From assembly GCA_949286165.1 (NCBI GenBank), contig CASDZK010000068.1, positions 1-64,000 of the forward strand: 64,000 nucleotides of DNA, written 5' to 3'. A program made the position numbers and the translations under genes. Position 1 is the first letter of the stretch. Each line of letters starts with the position of its first letter. Positions 47,517 to 56,590 of this stretch are shown here, piece after piece. Below the pieces are notes generated by a model that searched no databases, was not told the origin of the DNA, and saw only the letters and a program-made list of their open reading frames with translations. This stretch comes from an uncultured Alistipes sp. (GTDB lineage Bacteria > Bacteroidota > Bacteroidia > Bacteroidales > Rikenellaceae).

Positions 47517-48383
47517 TCAATAAAATATCAAAATAGCCCCATATCCATACTCTCGGAAAGAAGCGTCCTGATAAGACAATTTGGGATAATCCCGTTTCAG
47601 TTTTTTCTGTAATTCATATTTCAATTTTCCGCTGCCTACCCCATGTATGAAAACCATTTTACCATGCTTTCCGGACAATACGGCGGAATCGAGTGCTATA
47701 GTAAACCGCGAAAGTTGGGCCGTCAATATTTCTCCTGGCGACATCCCTTCCGTATCCTCAAGAATTTTTTCGATATGTAAATCAACAACCTCCGGCTCGC
47801 CATGACCGTTTTTGGTCCCGCTCTTTTTAACGGCATCGGGCCGTATCGGAACTTTCTCCACCGGAACCCCTAAAGCGGTTCCCAATTCGTCCAACTCCAC
47901 TTTGTGCATTTTATGCACCTCAGGAACAGTATCGGACCGTTCGGCCACCGGTTCCGTATCTTCGGATGAATCCATGTTTTTCCGTTCCGCCTCTTTCTCC
48001 AAATCCTTGTTATTCAAAGCCACGACCTGACGCAAATACTGCTCCCGGATAGCATTCAAGTCGATACTCTCCTCCTCTTCTTCATCTTCGCTCAACAAAG
48101 CTACCTTGCCGTACCGAGAAAAAGCCGATACTCTCTTCGTTTTTTCTTCTTTTTGCTCTTTTTTTGCCGCTTTTCCTTTGGTTCCCGGACGTTCGTCGCC
48201 TACGCCGATCCGTTCCACCGCCCGGCGTTCTTCCTCTTCATCCACCGCGACCAATTCGCTGATAACGGCCGGAACGACAAAGCCGTCCTCCACTTCCACA
48301 TTGGCAATCGCATTCCGTATGCTTTTCACGATTCCCACATGCACATCGTTAATAAATTTTACCCGATCTCCGATCTTAATCAT
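47517..48383 (-). CDS. DUF2027 and Smr domain protein
   Basis: Cytosolic protein of 288 aa. The N-terminal 50 residues (MIKIGDRVKFINDVHVGIVK) match the DUF2027 beta domain. Residues 60-190 are charged and low in complexity (Glu, Lys, Asp). The C-terminal 90 residues form a Smr domain with VDLHIEKI and the HGVGSGKLKYELQKKL motif. Smr domains nick branched DNA or cut RNA at collided ribosomes. The family is Bacteroidota-specific. It is divergent from queA with a 58-bp gap, so the two share a promoter region. Confidence 0.88.
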   Translation of the reverse strand: MIKIGDRVKFINDVHVGIVKSIRNAIANVEVEDGFVVPAVISELVAVDEEEERRAVERIGVGDERPGTKGKAAKKEQKEEKTKRVSAFSRYGKVALLSEDEEEEESIDLNAIREQYLRQVVALNNKDLEKEAERKNMDSSEDTEPVAERSDTVPEVHKMHKVELDELGTALGVPVEKVPIRPDAVKKSGTKNGHGEPEVVDLHIEKILEDTEGMSPGEILTAQLSRFTIALDSAVLSGKHGKMVFIHGVGSGKLKYELQKKLKRDYPKLSYQDASFREYGYGAILIFY

Positions 48384-48414
48384 AGCAACTCTGTTTTTTG
48401 TCCCGCAAATTTAA

Positions 48415-48422
48415 TACTTTTG
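48415..48422 (+). promoter_or_regulatory. -7 element of queA-like operon
   Basis: TACTTTTG, a TAnnTTTG match, 19 bp before the ATG at 48442. Confidence 0.45.
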
Positions 48423-48441
48423 CGTTTTACCTCGGCAACCG

Positions 48442-49677
48442 ATGAACAAAGATATCGACATAAAAGACTTTTCATACTTTCTTCCGGAAGATCGCATCGC
48501 CCGTTTCCCTTTAGACGAAAGAGATCGGTCCAAACTGTTGGTTTTCAAAAACGGACAAATCTCCCATACGCAATTCGACCGCATCGCCGAACACCTGCCG
48601 CCCCATTCGCTGCTGGTATTCAACAATACCAAAGTAATCCGGGCCAGACTGATGTTCTTCAAGGAAAGCGGAGCCCGAATCGAAATTTTTTGTTTGGAAC
48701 CTTACGCCCCTGCCGATTACGAAAGAGCATTCGCCCAAACAGGTTCCTGCCAATGGAAATGCATGGTCGGGAACTTGAAAAAATGGAAATCGGGAGCATT
48801 GCATACCCGTTTTACCGACAACGGCAAAGAGTATGTCATTTCCGCCAGCCGCCAACCATCGGTCTCCGGAAATGAGGAAATCATTGAATTTCAATGGAAC
48901 CACAACAAACTTTCATTCGGACAAATCTTAGAGTTATTAGGAAGAATCCCGATTCCTCCGTATCTGAACCGGGAAAGTTGCGAAACGGACAATACCCGCT
49001 ATCAAACCGTCTATTCGAAAATCGAAGGTTCCGTCGCGGCGCCGACAGCCGGACTGCATTTCACAAATCCGCTAATTGAAGAGTTGAAACGGCAACACGG
49101 CATGGAAACGGAAGAAATAACGTTGCATGTGGGAGCAGGCACGTTCCTGCCCGTCAAACACGAAAACGCAGCGATGCACGTCATGCATGCGGAACATTTC
49201 GACATTACCCGCACGGCCTTGCGAAACATCTGCCGAAAACAAGAACGGATCATTGCCGTAGGAACTACCTCTGTCCGTACTTTGGAGTCATTGTCCGTCA
49301 TAGGATATCGGATCATGCGAAACGGATCGGCGGATACGGACCGGGAAATCGGTCAATGGGAAGCCTACGACATCCCCGATGATATTTCCGGCCGGCAATT
49401 GCTCGAAGCTCTTGAGAATTACATGGAACGGCATAACCTCCAACATTTGCCATGCAGTACCCGGATCATGATCGTACCGGGTTACCGTTTTCGCATTATC
49501 CGAGGCATGATTACCAACTTCCACCAACCGCAAAGCACGCTGTTGCTGCTGATTTCGGCATTGATCGGCGATACATGGCGGGCAGTGTACGACTACGCCT
49601 TATCCCACGATTTCCGTTTCCTGAGTTACGGCGACAGCTCCTTGTTGTTGCCCGCATGTTTTACCTCAGACAAATAA
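48442..49677 (+). CDS. queA: QueA-type tRNA ribosyltransferase-isomerase, long form
   Basis: Predicted to transfer and isomerise the ribosyl part of SAM onto 7-aminomethyl-7-deazaguanine at the tRNA wobble position, making epoxyqueuosine. At 411 aa it is longer than classical QueA (about 350). The QueA core is clear: FSYFLPEDRIARFPLDERDRSKLLV, LVFNNTKVIRARL, AGLHFTNPLIEEL, LHVGAGTFLPVK, IAVGTTSVRTLESL, FHQPQSTLLLLISAL and YALSHDFRFLSYGDSSLLLP. Extra length lies in an insertion after the N-terminal domain (about 70-150). Many Bacteroidota carry both a classical and a long form, so orthology to E. coli QueA is uncertain. A YgiQ-family gene follows 10 bp later. Confidence 0.85.
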   Translation: MNKDIDIKDFSYFLPEDRIARFPLDERDRSKLLVFKNGQISHTQFDRIAEHLPPHSLLVFNNTKVIRARLMFFKESGARIEIFCLEPYAPADYERAFAQTGSCQWKCMVGNLKKWKSGALHTRFTDNGKEYVISASRQPSVSGNEEIIEFQWNHNKLSFGQILELLGRIPIPPYLNRESCETDNTRYQTVYSKIEGSVAAPTAGLHFTNPLIEELKRQHGMETEEITLHVGAGTFLPVKHENAAMHVMHAEHFDITRTALRNICRKQERIIAVGTTSVRTLESLSVIGYRIMRNGSADTDREIGQWEAYDIPDDISGRQLLEALENYMERHNLQHLPCSTRIMIVPGYRFRIIRGMITNFHQPQSTLLLLISALIGDTWRAVYDYALSHDFRFLSYGDSSLLLPACFTSDK

Positions 49678-49687
49678 TCGAACTTTC

Positions 49688-51412
49688 ATGGGCGCGTACA
49701 CAACGAAGGATTTTCTGCCCACTTCGGTAAAAGAGGTTCGGGAGCGGGGTTGGGAAGAACTGGACATTATTCTGTTCTCCGGCGATGCTTACGTCGATCA
49801 CCCTTCCTTCGGCATCGCCGTCATCGGCAGATTGCTCGAAGCCGAAGGCTATCGGGTAGCCGTAATTCCCCAGCCCAATTGGCGGGACGATTTGCGGGAT
49901 TTTAAAAAATTAGGTAAACCCAGGCTGTTTTTCGGCGTTTCGGCCGGCAATATGGACTCCATGGTCAATCACTACACCGCAGCCAAACGGTTGCGCAGCA
50001 ACGATGCCTACACGCCGGGAGGAAAAGCGGGATACCGCCCCGACTACGCTTCCCGGGTATATTGCAACATTCTGAAAAAGCTTTACCCCGACACCCCCGT
50101 CGTATTGGGCGGCATAGAAGGTTCCTTGCGCAGATTTACCCATTACGACTATTGGCAGGACGGCCTGAAACCGTCGGTTCTGATCGAAAGCCGCGCCGAC
50201 ATACTGGTTTACGGCATGGGCGACCGGGTCATTCTGGATATCGCCAAAACCCTGCATAACGGATTCAATCTGCACCTGATCCGCAAAATCAAGCAAATCG
50301 CTTTCGTTGCCGATAAAAAATATGTGGACAGACTGCCTTCGGACCGCACGATCATGCTGCACTCTTTCGAAGCCTGTTGCAAAGACAAACGTAAATTCGG
50401 AGAAAATTTCTGCCATATAGAAACCGAATCGAACCGCATGGAAGCCAAAATTCTGGTCGAACCTTATCAAAACCGGTACATCGTGGTCAATGAACCCTAT
50501 CCTTATTTGACCACGGAACAGCTCGATCACAGTTTCGCCTTGCCTTATACCCGGCTGCCCCATCCGCGATACCGGAACAAAGGAAAAATCCCGGCTTTCG
50601 AAATGATAAAATTTTCCGTGAACCTGCATCGGGGATGTTTCGGAGGATGCAGTTTCTGCACCATATCCGCCCATCAGGGCAAATACGTCTCTTCCCGGTC
50701 GGAACAGTCCATACTGAACGAAATAGCACAAATTACCCGGTCGGAAGATTTCAAAGGCTATTTGTCGGATCTGGGCGGCCCCTCCGCCAACATGTACAAC
50801 ATGCACGGAAAAGACACCGCTTTATGCCGCCGTTGCTCCCGCCCTTCCTGCATCTACCCCGCCGTATGCAAAAACCTGAATAACAGCCACGCCCCCATTC
50901 TGGAAATATACCGGAAAGTAAGAGAAATCCCTGCCGTAAAAAAAGCGTTCATCGGCAGCGGCATCCGATACGACATGATCGATGAAGAAAACCGTAACCG
51001 GTATCTGACGGAAGTCATTACGCGCCACACTTCGGGACGGCTGAAAGTGGCGCCGGAACACACTTCGGACAAAGTGCTGAAACAAATGCGGAAGCCGCCG
51101 TTCGACCTTTTTGTCCGGCTGAATGAAGATTTCCGGAAAATATGCAGAAAAGCGGGCGTGAACTATCAGTTGATTCCCTATTTCATCTCCAGCCATCCGG
51201 CTTGTTCGCGCAACGAAATGAAAGAATTGTCGGAAAAGATGAAAGGGCTGCATTTCCGGTTGGAACAGGTACAGGATTTTACCCCCACTCCGCTAACCCT
51301 TTCTTCCGTCATGTACTACACGGGGGAAAACCCTTACACACACGAAAAATTGTTCGTGGAGCGGAACATCGAAAACAAGAAAAAACAGAAAAATTATTTT
51401 TTTAAAAAGTGA
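49688..51412 (+). CDS. YgiQ family radical SAM protein
   Basis: Radical SAM enzyme of 574 aa, cytosolic. The N-terminal 280 residues (about 15-280) form the YgiQ-specific region with DIILFSGDAYVDHPSFG, GNMDSMVNHYTA, and VVLGGIEGSLRRFTHYDYW. The iron-sulfur motif is HRGCFGGCSFCTISAHQG (C-x3-C-x2-C), followed by a TIM-barrel half and ending in TPTPLTLSSVMYYTGENP. It begins 10 bp after the queA-like gene, so the pair is an operon. The physiological reaction of YgiQ is not established; tRNA or metabolite modification is possible given its neighbour. Confidence 0.92.
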   Translation: MGAYTTKDFLPTSVKEVRERGWEELDIILFSGDAYVDHPSFGIAVIGRLLEAEGYRVAVIPQPNWRDDLRDFKKLGKPRLFFGVSAGNMDSMVNHYTAAKRLRSNDAYTPGGKAGYRPDYASRVYCNILKKLYPDTPVVLGGIEGSLRRFTHYDYWQDGLKPSVLIESRADILVYGMGDRVILDIAKTLHNGFNLHLIRKIKQIAFVADKKYVDRLPSDRTIMLHSFEACCKDKRKFGENFCHIETESNRMEAKILVEPYQNRYIVVNEPYPYLTTEQLDHSFALPYTRLPHPRYRNKGKIPAFEMIKFSVNLHRGCFGGCSFCTISAHQGKYVSSRSEQSILNEIAQITRSEDFKGYLSDLGGPSANMYNMHGKDTALCRRCSRPSCIYPAVCKNLNNSHAPILEIYRKVREIPAVKKAFIGSGIRYDMIDEENRNRYLTEVITRHTSGRLKVAPEHTSDKVLKQMRKPPFDLFVRLNEDFRKICRKAGVNYQLIPYFISSHPACSRNEMKELSEKMKGLHFRLEQVQDFTPTPLTLSSVMYYTGENPYTHEKLFVERNIENKKKQKNYFFKK

Positions 51413-51420
51413 TTCTTTCG

Positions 51421-51428
51421 TATTTTTG
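51421..51428 (+). promoter_or_regulatory. -7 element of dnaB
   Basis: TATTTTTG, perfect TAnnTTTG match, 32 bp before the GTG start. A second TATTTTTG at 51454-51461 overlaps the start codon and is therefore less likely to be the working one. Confidence 0.5.
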
Positions 51429-51460
51429 AAACGAGCTATCATTTCAAAACAACTATTTTT

Positions 51461-53017
51461 GTGAACACGATCCGCAAACCATCGGGAAAACCCCAAGCGA
51501 AATCTACCAACGAAATCGTTTCCGCCATCAGCCGGGAGGCCGGTTATCTGCCTCCCCAGGCCATCGATCTGGAAGAAGCCGTATTGGGGGCTATCATGAT
51601 TGAAAACAACGCTATTTTTTCGGTTCAGGAAATACTGAAACCCGAATCTTTTTATAAAGAAAGCCACCAGGAAATTTATCAGGCTGCTTTGGATCTTTCG
51701 GCCAAGCACGAACCGATCGACCTTTACACCGTCGGGGAAATGCTCGGACGAAAAAACAAACTGGCGGAAATAGGCGGAGCCGTTTATCTGGCTTCACTGA
51801 CCCAGAAAGTAGGTTCGGCCGCTCATGTGGAGTTTCATGCCAAAATCATCGCTCAAAAATACATCCAACGCGAATTGATACGGGCTTCCACCGACATTCA
51901 ACGGAACTCGTTCGACGACTCCATCGATGTGACCGACCTGATCGATTACGCCGAAGGAGAGATATTCAAAGTATCGGAAGGGCATATCAAACGGGACGTG
52001 CAGAAATCGTACGACATCGTGAAAAAAGCGATGAAGCTGATCGAAGAAGCCGGCAACAAACCGGACGGCTTGAGCGGAGTCCCTTCCGGATTTTCGGAAT
52101 TGGACAAGCTGACCCTCGGATGGCAACCTTCGGACCTGATCATCATAGCGGCCCGGCCGGCAATGGGAAAAACCGCTTTCGTATTGTCTCTGGCCCGAAA
52201 TATTTCGGTGGACTATTCCCGGGGAGTCGCGTTTTTTTCATTGGAAATGAGCGCGGAACAGTTGATGACCCGTTTGATGGTCTCGGAATCAGGCATCGAT
52301 TCCCGCACCATCAAAAGCGGCAAGCTGACGACCGAACAATGGACCCATCTGGAAAAATCGATCGTCCCCCTGCAAAACGCTTCCATGTTCATCGACGATA
52401 CCCCGGCCTTATCCATCTTCGAGTTCCGGTCGAAAGCCCGCCGGCTGAAATCGCAGTACGATATCGAGTTAATCATCATCGACTACCTGCAGCTGATGAC
52501 CGGGCCGAACGAAACCCGGGGCAACCGGGAACAGGAAGTGTCCGCCATTTCGCGATCGCTGAAAGCGATTGCGAAAGAACTGAACATTCCGATCATCGCT
52601 CTGTCCCAGTTGAACCGTTCGGTAGAGACCCGAGGAGGGAACAAACGGCCGCAATTGTCGGACCTGCGCGAATCGGGCGCTATCGAACAAGACGCCGATA
52701 TCGTAGCGTTCATCCATCGTCCGGAATATTACGGCATGACGCACGACGAAGAAGGGCTTCCGCTGGTTCCCGGTCTGGCGGAAATCATCGTGGCCAAACA
52801 TCGAAACGGCCCGACGGACATTATCAACCTGAAATTCCGGAGCGAACAGGCCCGCTTTTCCAACTTGGACGATATTCCCGACGGAATACACACTTACGGC
52901 TTATCGGACAATCAAGGAGGCTACAAAGATTTCGACAGCAACTCTTTCGCGGCTCCGCAGCCCCAGTCCCCGTTTTCCGGAGGAAGTTTCGAAAACAACA
53001 ACGATCCGGTATTCTAA
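51461..53017 (+). CDS. dnaB: Replicative DNA helicase DnaB
   Basis: Hexameric helicase that unwinds the replication fork. The N-terminal domain (about 30-150) contains PPQAIDLEEAVLGAIMIENN and RELIRASTDIQRNSFDDS. The RecA-like helicase domain has PSGFSELDKLTLGWQPSDLIIIAARPAMGKTAF, with Walker A APAMGKTA-type Lys, Walker B LIIIDYLQLM, and SQLNRSVETRGGNKRPQLSDLRESGAIEQDAD. No intein is present. The start is a GTG at 51461; no ATG occurs before the conserved N-terminal region. At 518 aa it is full length, with a short Gly/Ser/Pro-rich tail. Confidence 0.95.
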   Translation: MNTIRKPSGKPQAKSTNEIVSAISREAGYLPPQAIDLEEAVLGAIMIENNAIFSVQEILKPESFYKESHQEIYQAALDLSAKHEPIDLYTVGEMLGRKNKLAEIGGAVYLASLTQKVGSAAHVEFHAKIIAQKYIQRELIRASTDIQRNSFDDSIDVTDLIDYAEGEIFKVSEGHIKRDVQKSYDIVKKAMKLIEEAGNKPDGLSGVPSGFSELDKLTLGWQPSDLIIIAARPAMGKTAFVLSLARNISVDYSRGVAFFSLEMSAEQLMTRLMVSESGIDSRTIKSGKLTTEQWTHLEKSIVPLQNASMFIDDTPALSIFEFRSKARRLKSQYDIELIIIDYLQLMTGPNETRGNREQEVSAISRSLKAIAKELNIPIIALSQLNRSVETRGGNKRPQLSDLRESGAIEQDADIVAFIHRPEYYGMTHDEEGLPLVPGLAEIIVAKHRNGPTDIINLKFRSEQARFSNLDDIPDGIHTYGLSDNQGGYKDFDSNSFAAPQPQSPFSGGSFENNNDPVF

Positions 53018-53037
53018 CCGTTCATCAGCAAATCATT

Positions 53038-53907
53038 ATGGAAAAACCCGTTATCGAATTGTCGTCCGCTACCCTTTGCAGCCAGAACCGGCGCGGATAC
53101 AAAGTCATACTCCGGAATGTCAATTTACAAGTATTTCCTTATGAAATGGTATATCTGATCGGGAAAGTCGGCAGCGGGAAAAGCACCCTGTTAAAAACGT
53201 TATACGGGGAACTCCCTTTGGCGGCCGGACAAGGCATGATCGTGGGAGAAGACCTGAACACGTTGAAATCCAAACGCATTCCTTTCTTACGAAGAAAATT
53301 GGGCATGGTTTTTCAAGATTTTCAGTTGCTCGACGACCGGAATGTCTATGAAAACCTGCATTTTGTCCTGCAAGCCACGGGATGGAAAAACAAGGCCGCC
53401 ATGCACGACCGGATTCTGGAAATTCTGCAATTGGTGGGTTTGGAGCACAAAATCCGAACGTTTCCCTACAAGTTATCGGGCGGAGAACAGCAACGGCTGG
53501 CCATAGGAAGAGCCCTGCTCAACCACCCTCTAGTTATTTTGGCCGATGAACCCACCGGCAATTTGGACCCGGAAAGCTACGAGCGCGTCATGAATTTATT
53601 CACGGACATTGCGGCTACGGGTTGCGGCGTATTGATCGCCACGCACAACATTTCGGTCATCGAACGTTTTCCGGCCCGTACCATCCGCTGTGCCAACAGA
53701 ACCACAGAAGAAATAGACATCGTATCCATCTTAGGACTTGAGAACGAAACCGATCGTTTTTCAGAACAGACTTTCGGCGACATGGACAGTATTTCCGAAA
53801 ATCCCGAAAACGCATGGGAATCCGGCCCGATATTTCTGGACGAGTCCGGTCATTACGAAAACGATCCTTCTTTTGAACGAGATCCTCACGGCAAAGGTTG
53901 GTGGTAA
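53038..53907 (+). CDS. ftsE: FtsE-like ABC ATPase with acidic C-terminal extension
   Basis: ATPase of the FtsEX cell-division complex, which at the septum controls peptidoglycan hydrolases. The 289-aa protein has Walker [11 protein letters not shown]-loop [13 protein letters not shown], signature [16 protein letters not shown] and Walker [15 protein letters not shown]. FtsE is normally about 225 aa; residues 230-289 are an acidic tail ending in HGKGWW with no known domain. The ATG at 53038 lies 21 bp after dnaB; an open frame in the same phase extends back through dnaB but is a shadow. No ftsX is adjacent, as gyrB follows. Another ABC role such as lipoprotein release (LolD-like) is a minor alternative. 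Confidence 0.88.
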   Translation: MEKPVIELSSATLCSQNRRGYKVILRNVNLQVFPYEMVYLIGKVGSGKSTLLKTLYGELPLAAGQGMIVGEDLNTLKSKRIPFLRRKLGMVFQDFQLLDDRNVYENLHFVLQATGWKNKAAMHDRILEILQLVGLEHKIRTFPYKLSGGEQQRLAIGRALLNHPLVILADEPTGNLDPESYERVMNLFTDIAATGCGVLIATHNISVIERFPARTIRCANRTTEEIDIVSILGLENETDRFSEQTFGDMDSISENPENAWESGPIFLDESGHYENDPSFERDPHGKGWW

Positions 53908-54008
53908 TTCTTCGCCCGCTTTACGACAACCGGCCCGGTTCCTTGTCCAAAGGCGGAACGAGACCGCGAAAAGTATTGAAATCACTTTCAAACACCGATT
54001 CTTTTTCG

Positions 54009-54016
54009 TATATTTG
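54009..54016 (+). promoter_or_regulatory. -7 element of gyrB
   Basis: TATATTTG, a perfect TAnnTTTG match, 25 bp before the gyrB ATG. Confidence 0.65.
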
Positions 54017-54041
54017 CATGTTTTAACAAGCATTAAAATCA

Positions 54042-56000
54042 ATGAATTCAAACGTGGAACAAGAACAAAACAACCATACGGAATATTCAGCCAGCAGCAT
54101 TCAGGTGTTGGAAGGTCTGGAAGCCGTACGTAAACGACCGGCCATGTATATCGGCGATATCGGAATCCGGGGATTACATCACTTGGTATATGAAGTAGTG
54201 GATAACTCCATTGACGAAGCTTTGGCCGGACATTGTACCCATATTGAAGTTTACATCAACGAAGATAATTCCATTACCGTATCGGACAACGGACGAGGTA
54301 TCCCTACGGATTACCATCCAAAGGAAAAGAAATCCGCTCTGGAAGTCGTATTAACCGTACTGCATGCGGGAGGAAAATTCGATAAAGGTTCTTACAAAGT
54401 ATCCGGAGGTTTGCACGGAGTAGGTGTTTCCTGTGTAAATGCATTGTCCACCAGCCTAGAAGCAATCGTTTACCGCAACGGTAAAATTTACAGACAGTGT
54501 TTTTCGCGCGGAACGGCATTGGCCGACGTAGAAATCATCGGAGAAACGGATAAAACAGGAACAACAATCACATTCAAGCCGGACGATACCATTTTCACGG
54601 AAACCGTATATAATTTCGACATCCTTTCCGCACGTTTGAGAGAGCTGGCTTACCTGAACAAAGGCGTCCATCTGAATATTACCGATCGTAGGGAAAAAGA
54701 CGAAAATGGACAAGACCTTCGGATCGAATACTATTCGGAAACCGGATTGAAGGATTTCATCGAATTGCTGGATGCTAACCGAACGAAACTAACGGAAAAC
54801 ATCATCTATATCGAAACGGAAAAAGACGGTATTCCCGTAGAAGTCGCCATGCAATACAACACGGGATATACGGAAAATGTACACTCTTACGTAAACAATA
54901 TCAATACCATAGAAGGCGGCACGCATTTGACCGGTTTCAGACGTGCTTTGACCCGTACTTTGAAAAAATATGCGGAAGAAAGCGGCATGCTCTCCAAACT
55001 GAAACTTGAAATCAACAGTGACGATTTCCGGGAAGGGCTGACCGCCGTTATTTCCGTAAAAGTCGCCGAACCGCAATTTGAAGGGCAGACCAAGACTAAA
55101 TTGGGAAACAGTGAAGTCGCAGGCAGCGTGGACCAAGCAATAACGACAGCATTGAACAACTATCTCGAAGAAAATCCGAAAGATGCCAAGGCCATCGTAC
55201 AGAAAGTAATTTTAGCGGCACAAGCCCGTACGGCAGCTAAAAAAGCAAGAGAGCTAGTGCAACATAAATCAGGAATTTCCTCCGGCACTTCTTTGCCTGG
55301 AAAGTTAGCCGGTTGCACTTCGAAAGACGCCAGCAAAACCGAAATATTCCTGGTCGAAGGGGACTCTGCAGGCGGAACGGCCAAACAAGGCAGAGATCGT
55401 ATGTATCAGGCCATATTGCCTTTGCGAGGGAAAATTCTGAACGTGGAGAAAGCTATTGATCATCGGGTATTCGAAAGTGAAGAAATCCGTAACATTTTCA
55501 TCGCATTGGGCGTAACGATCGGAACGGAAGAAGACAGCAAAGCGCTGAACCTTGAAAAACTGAGATACAACAAAATTATCATCATGACCGATGCCGATGT
55601 GGACGGAAGCCATATTGCCACGCTTATCATGACCTTCTTCTTCCGCTACATGAACGACATTATCAAAAACGGGCATCTATACATCGCCACGCCTCCGTTA
55701 TACCTCGTAAAAAAAGGGAAAAACGAACGATATTGCTGGACGGAAGAAGAACGGAAACAAACCGTTGAAGAATTCGGAAGCCGCGGCGTGGAAATACAGC
55801 GTTACAAAGGGTTGGGAGAAATGAATGACCACCAGTTATGGGAAACGACTATGAATCCGGAAACCCGTATTCTTCGGCAAGTAACCATCGACAGCGCTGC
55901 CGAGGCCGACCGAATTTTCTCCATGCTTATGGGAGACGACGTGCCACCCCGACGCGAGTTTATCGAACGCCATGCCAAATACGCCAATATAGACGCGTAA
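54042..56000 (+). CDS. gyrB: DNA gyrase subunit B
   Basis: ATPase subunit of gyrase, which introduces negative supercoils. The 652-aa protein has the ATP site (RPAMYIGDIGIRGLHHLVYEVVDNSIDEA, VSDNGRGIPTDYHPKEKKSALEVVLTVLHAGGKFD, YKVSGGLHGVGVSCVNALS), the transducer domain, and the TOPRIM metal site EGDSAGGTAKQGRDRM and TDADVDGSHI, then RYKGLGEMNDHQLWETTM. There is no large insertion as in E. coli GyrB, as is normal in this phylum. It is monocistronic, with its own promoter and a terminator. Confidence 0.97.
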   Translation: MNSNVEQEQNNHTEYSASSIQVLEGLEAVRKRPAMYIGDIGIRGLHHLVYEVVDNSIDEALAGHCTHIEVYINEDNSITVSDNGRGIPTDYHPKEKKSALEVVLTVLHAGGKFDKGSYKVSGGLHGVGVSCVNALSTSLEAIVYRNGKIYRQCFSRGTALADVEIIGETDKTGTTITFKPDDTIFTETVYNFDILSARLRELAYLNKGVHLNITDRREKDENGQDLRIEYYSETGLKDFIELLDANRTKLTENIIYIETEKDGIPVEVAMQYNTGYTENVHSYVNNINTIEGGTHLTGFRRALTRTLKKYAEESGMLSKLKLEINSDDFREGLTAVISVKVAEPQFEGQTKTKLGNSEVAGSVDQAITTALNNYLEENPKDAKAIVQKVILAAQARTAAKKARELVQHKSGISSGTSLPGKLAGCTSKDASKTEIFLVEGDSAGGTAKQGRDRMYQAILPLRGKILNVEKAIDHRVFESEEIRNIFIALGVTIGTEEDSKALNLEKLRYNKIIIMTDADVDGSHIATLIMTFFFRYMNDIIKNGHLYIATPPLYLVKKGKNERYCWTEEERKQTVEEFGSRGVEIQRYKGLGEMNDHQLWETTMNPETRILRQVTIDSAAEADRIFSMLMGDDVPPRREFIERHAKYANIDA

Positions 56001-56018
56001 AAACATAATGACTTTCAA

Positions 56019-56059
56019 CTAAAAACTGCCTGAGACACCCGTTTTGGACAGTTTTTTAG
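56019..56059 (+). terminator. Terminator of gyrB
   Basis: CTAAAAACTG (56019-56028) pairs with CAGTTTTTTAG (56048-56059) with a 20-nt loop; the 3' arm is T-rich. Confidence 0.6.
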
Positions 56060-56093
56060 TATTCAGTCCCAACTGCCGTAAAAATTCGATCTT

Positions 56094-56585
56094 ATGACTG
56101 CTCCGTTACAAACCACCGTATCGTCAAACGACAAAAAAGAAAAATACGAACTGTTGTTATCGCAAATCAAAGCCCTCATCGAACGGGAAACCAACCGCAC
56201 GGCATCTTTGGCCAATGTAGCCGCTGCACTGAAATCATCATTCGATTTTTTCTGGGTAGGTTTTTATTTGACGGAAAACAACGACACGTTGGTTTTAGGG
56301 CCTTTTCAAGGAGAACCGGCCTGCACCCGCATTGCATTCGGAAAAGGAGTGTGCGGAACGGCATGGGCCAAAGGAAAAACGATTATTGTCAATGATGTGG
56401 ACAAATTCGAAGGACATATCGCATGCAGTTCATTGTCGCGTTCCGAAATAGTCGTTCCTTTAATTCGAAACGGACAAACGGCAGGTGTTTTGGATATCGA
56501 CAGCGAATATCTGTCTCACTTCGATCCAACCGACGCTTTTTATCTGGAGGCGATCGGCAAATTACTAACGCAATATTGTTTTTAA
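56094..56585 (+). CDS. msrC: Free methionine-(R)-sulfoxide reductase (GAF)
   Basis: Reduces free methionine-R-sulfoxide, an oxidative-stress repair reaction, using cysteine chemistry within a GAF fold. The 163-aa protein has all three redox cysteines expected: Cys77 (EPACTRI), Cys87 (KGVCGTAW) and Cys111 (GHIACSS). Flanking FFWVGFYLTENN and VPLIRNGQTAGVLDIDSEYLSHFDPTD match the family. It is cytosolic. The zinc-uptake lipoprotein gene starts 5 bp later, so the three genes up to 58234 form one operon. Confidence 0.92.
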   Translation: MTAPLQTTVSSNDKKEKYELLLSQIKALIERETNRTASLANVAAALKSSFDFFWVGFYLTENNDTLVLGPFQGEPACTRIAFGKGVCGTAWAKGKTIIVNDVDKFEGHIACSSLSRSEIVVPLIRNGQTAGVLDIDSEYLSHFDPTDAFYLEAIGKLLTQYCF

Positions 56586-56590
56586 ACCGC

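Noticed and set aside
52120-53037. Long open frame running through dnaB and joining ftsE in the same phase
   Set aside because: It is the shadow frame of dnaB, Arg- and Pro-rich, with no family content; the real ftsE starts at 53038.
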